Shown piece after piece: positions 20,537-20,680 of a DNA stretch of 20,680 nucleotides; within the stretch, counting starts at the first letter, position 1, and the number at the start of each line of letters is the position of its first letter. Below the pieces are notes generated by a model that ran no database searches, was not told the origin of the DNA, and was given only the letters and a program-made list of their open reading frames with translations. Origin of the DNA: DASUBV01 sp035763085 (lineage in GTDB: Bacteria; Actinomycetota; Actinomycetes; Streptosporangiales; Streptosporangiaceae); the NCBI GenBank assembly GCA_035763085.1, contig DASUBV010000325.1:1-20680 (forward strand). The letters are read 5' to 3'. The position numbers and the translations under genes were made by a program.

Positions 20537-20552
20537 CGGGCGACAATGCCCG
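20537..20552 (+). promoter_or_regulatory. Possible leaderless promoter / hairpin at MBL gene start
   Basis: GACAAT (20542-20547) sits 6 nt before ATG 20554, a leaderless -10 geometry, though the -35 region does not match. The hexamer is also the loop of a small hairpin (cgggc 20537-20541 with gcccg 20548-20552). Confidence 0.3.
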
Positions 20553-20553
20553 G

Positions 20554-20680
20554 ATGCGGGCGGAAGCTGACCTGGCCGTGACCTTCGCCGGCTGCGGCGA
20601 CGCGTTCGGCAGCGGTGGCCGCTACCAGGCCTGCATCCACCTGGCCCGGCACGGCCAGCCGGCCGTGCTCCTGGACTGCG
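20554..20680 (+). CDS. MBL-fold metallo-hydrolase (RNase Z-like), 5' part only
   Basis: The frame from ATG 20554 is open to the end of the window, 42 codons. LAVTFAGCGDAFGSGGRYQACIHL followed by AVLLDC matches the first strands of RNase Z-like / arylsulfatase-like metallo-beta-lactamase proteins (VTFLGxGDAFGSGGRxxTC... LLIDCG). The metal-binding HxHxDH motif would follow beyond the edge and is not visible. No Shine-Dalgarno is seen. Members hydrolyse esters, phosphodiesters or sulfates, and the fragment cannot tell which. Confidence 0.8.
   Translation, partial: MRAEADLAVTFAGCGDAFGSGGRYQACIHLARHGQPAVLLDC

Overview
The window is about 20.7 kb of very GC-rich DNA (roughly 70% or more by eye, with G or C at most third codon positions). 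It carries gene families typical of filamentous actinomycetes, above all a complete conservon (cvnABCDE). I would place it in Streptomycetales, Streptosporangiales or a relative. I cannot name a species, and I see no tRNA, rRNA, IS element, prophage or CRISPR array. It reads as ordinary chromosome with many small neighbouring units on alternating strands.

Left part (1-7300): the 3' end of a glyoxalase/VOC-fold gene; a 45-bp tandem repeat; an MFS transporter on the minus strand with a repeat-built central loop; and a divergent xylose catabolic pair, xylA-xylB (xylose isomerase and xylulokinase, ATGA overlap), with a near-palindromic operator candidate in front. A P1/S58-family self-cleaving aminopeptidase-like protein on the minus strand follows, then two adjacent small DUF202 membrane proteins.

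Middle part (7296-12412): a lipoprotein with a cysteine-containing C-terminal domain, a GNAT acetyltransferase, a DUF4440/NTF2-like protein, and an RHH-antitoxin/PIN-toxin pair. The pair has an unusually legible leaderless promoter with an overlapping inverted repeat. A minus-strand operon follows: small membrane protein, NarL-type histidine kinase, LuxR-type response regulator, all tightly packed or overlapping.

Right part (12413-20680): a 540-bp divergent control region with an 18-bp perfect palindrome and a possible leaderless 65-codon ORF that ends on the cvnA start codon. Then come cvnA (sensor-kinase-like, with an internal duplicated module), cvnB (roadblock), cvnC (DUF742), cvnD (small GTPase, TTG start) and cvnE (CYP157-like P450 in which EXXR has become EVLW). 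A canonical P450 converges on cvnE. Behind it lie a periplasmic-binding-fold protein without signal peptide and a divergent HD-domain protein whose metal-ligand spacing resembles HD-type dinuclear-iron oxygenases. The window ends in the start of an MBL-fold hydrolase.

The most interesting areas are the conservon with its upstream leader ORF and non-canonical P450, and the adjoining P450 / soluble binding-fold protein / HD enzyme group, which could be an uncharacterised small-molecule pathway. Several genes (8720, 9923 minus, 12756, 20554) share one signal: a -10-like hexamer 6-8 nt before an ATG and no Shine-Dalgarno, suggesting leaderless transcripts.
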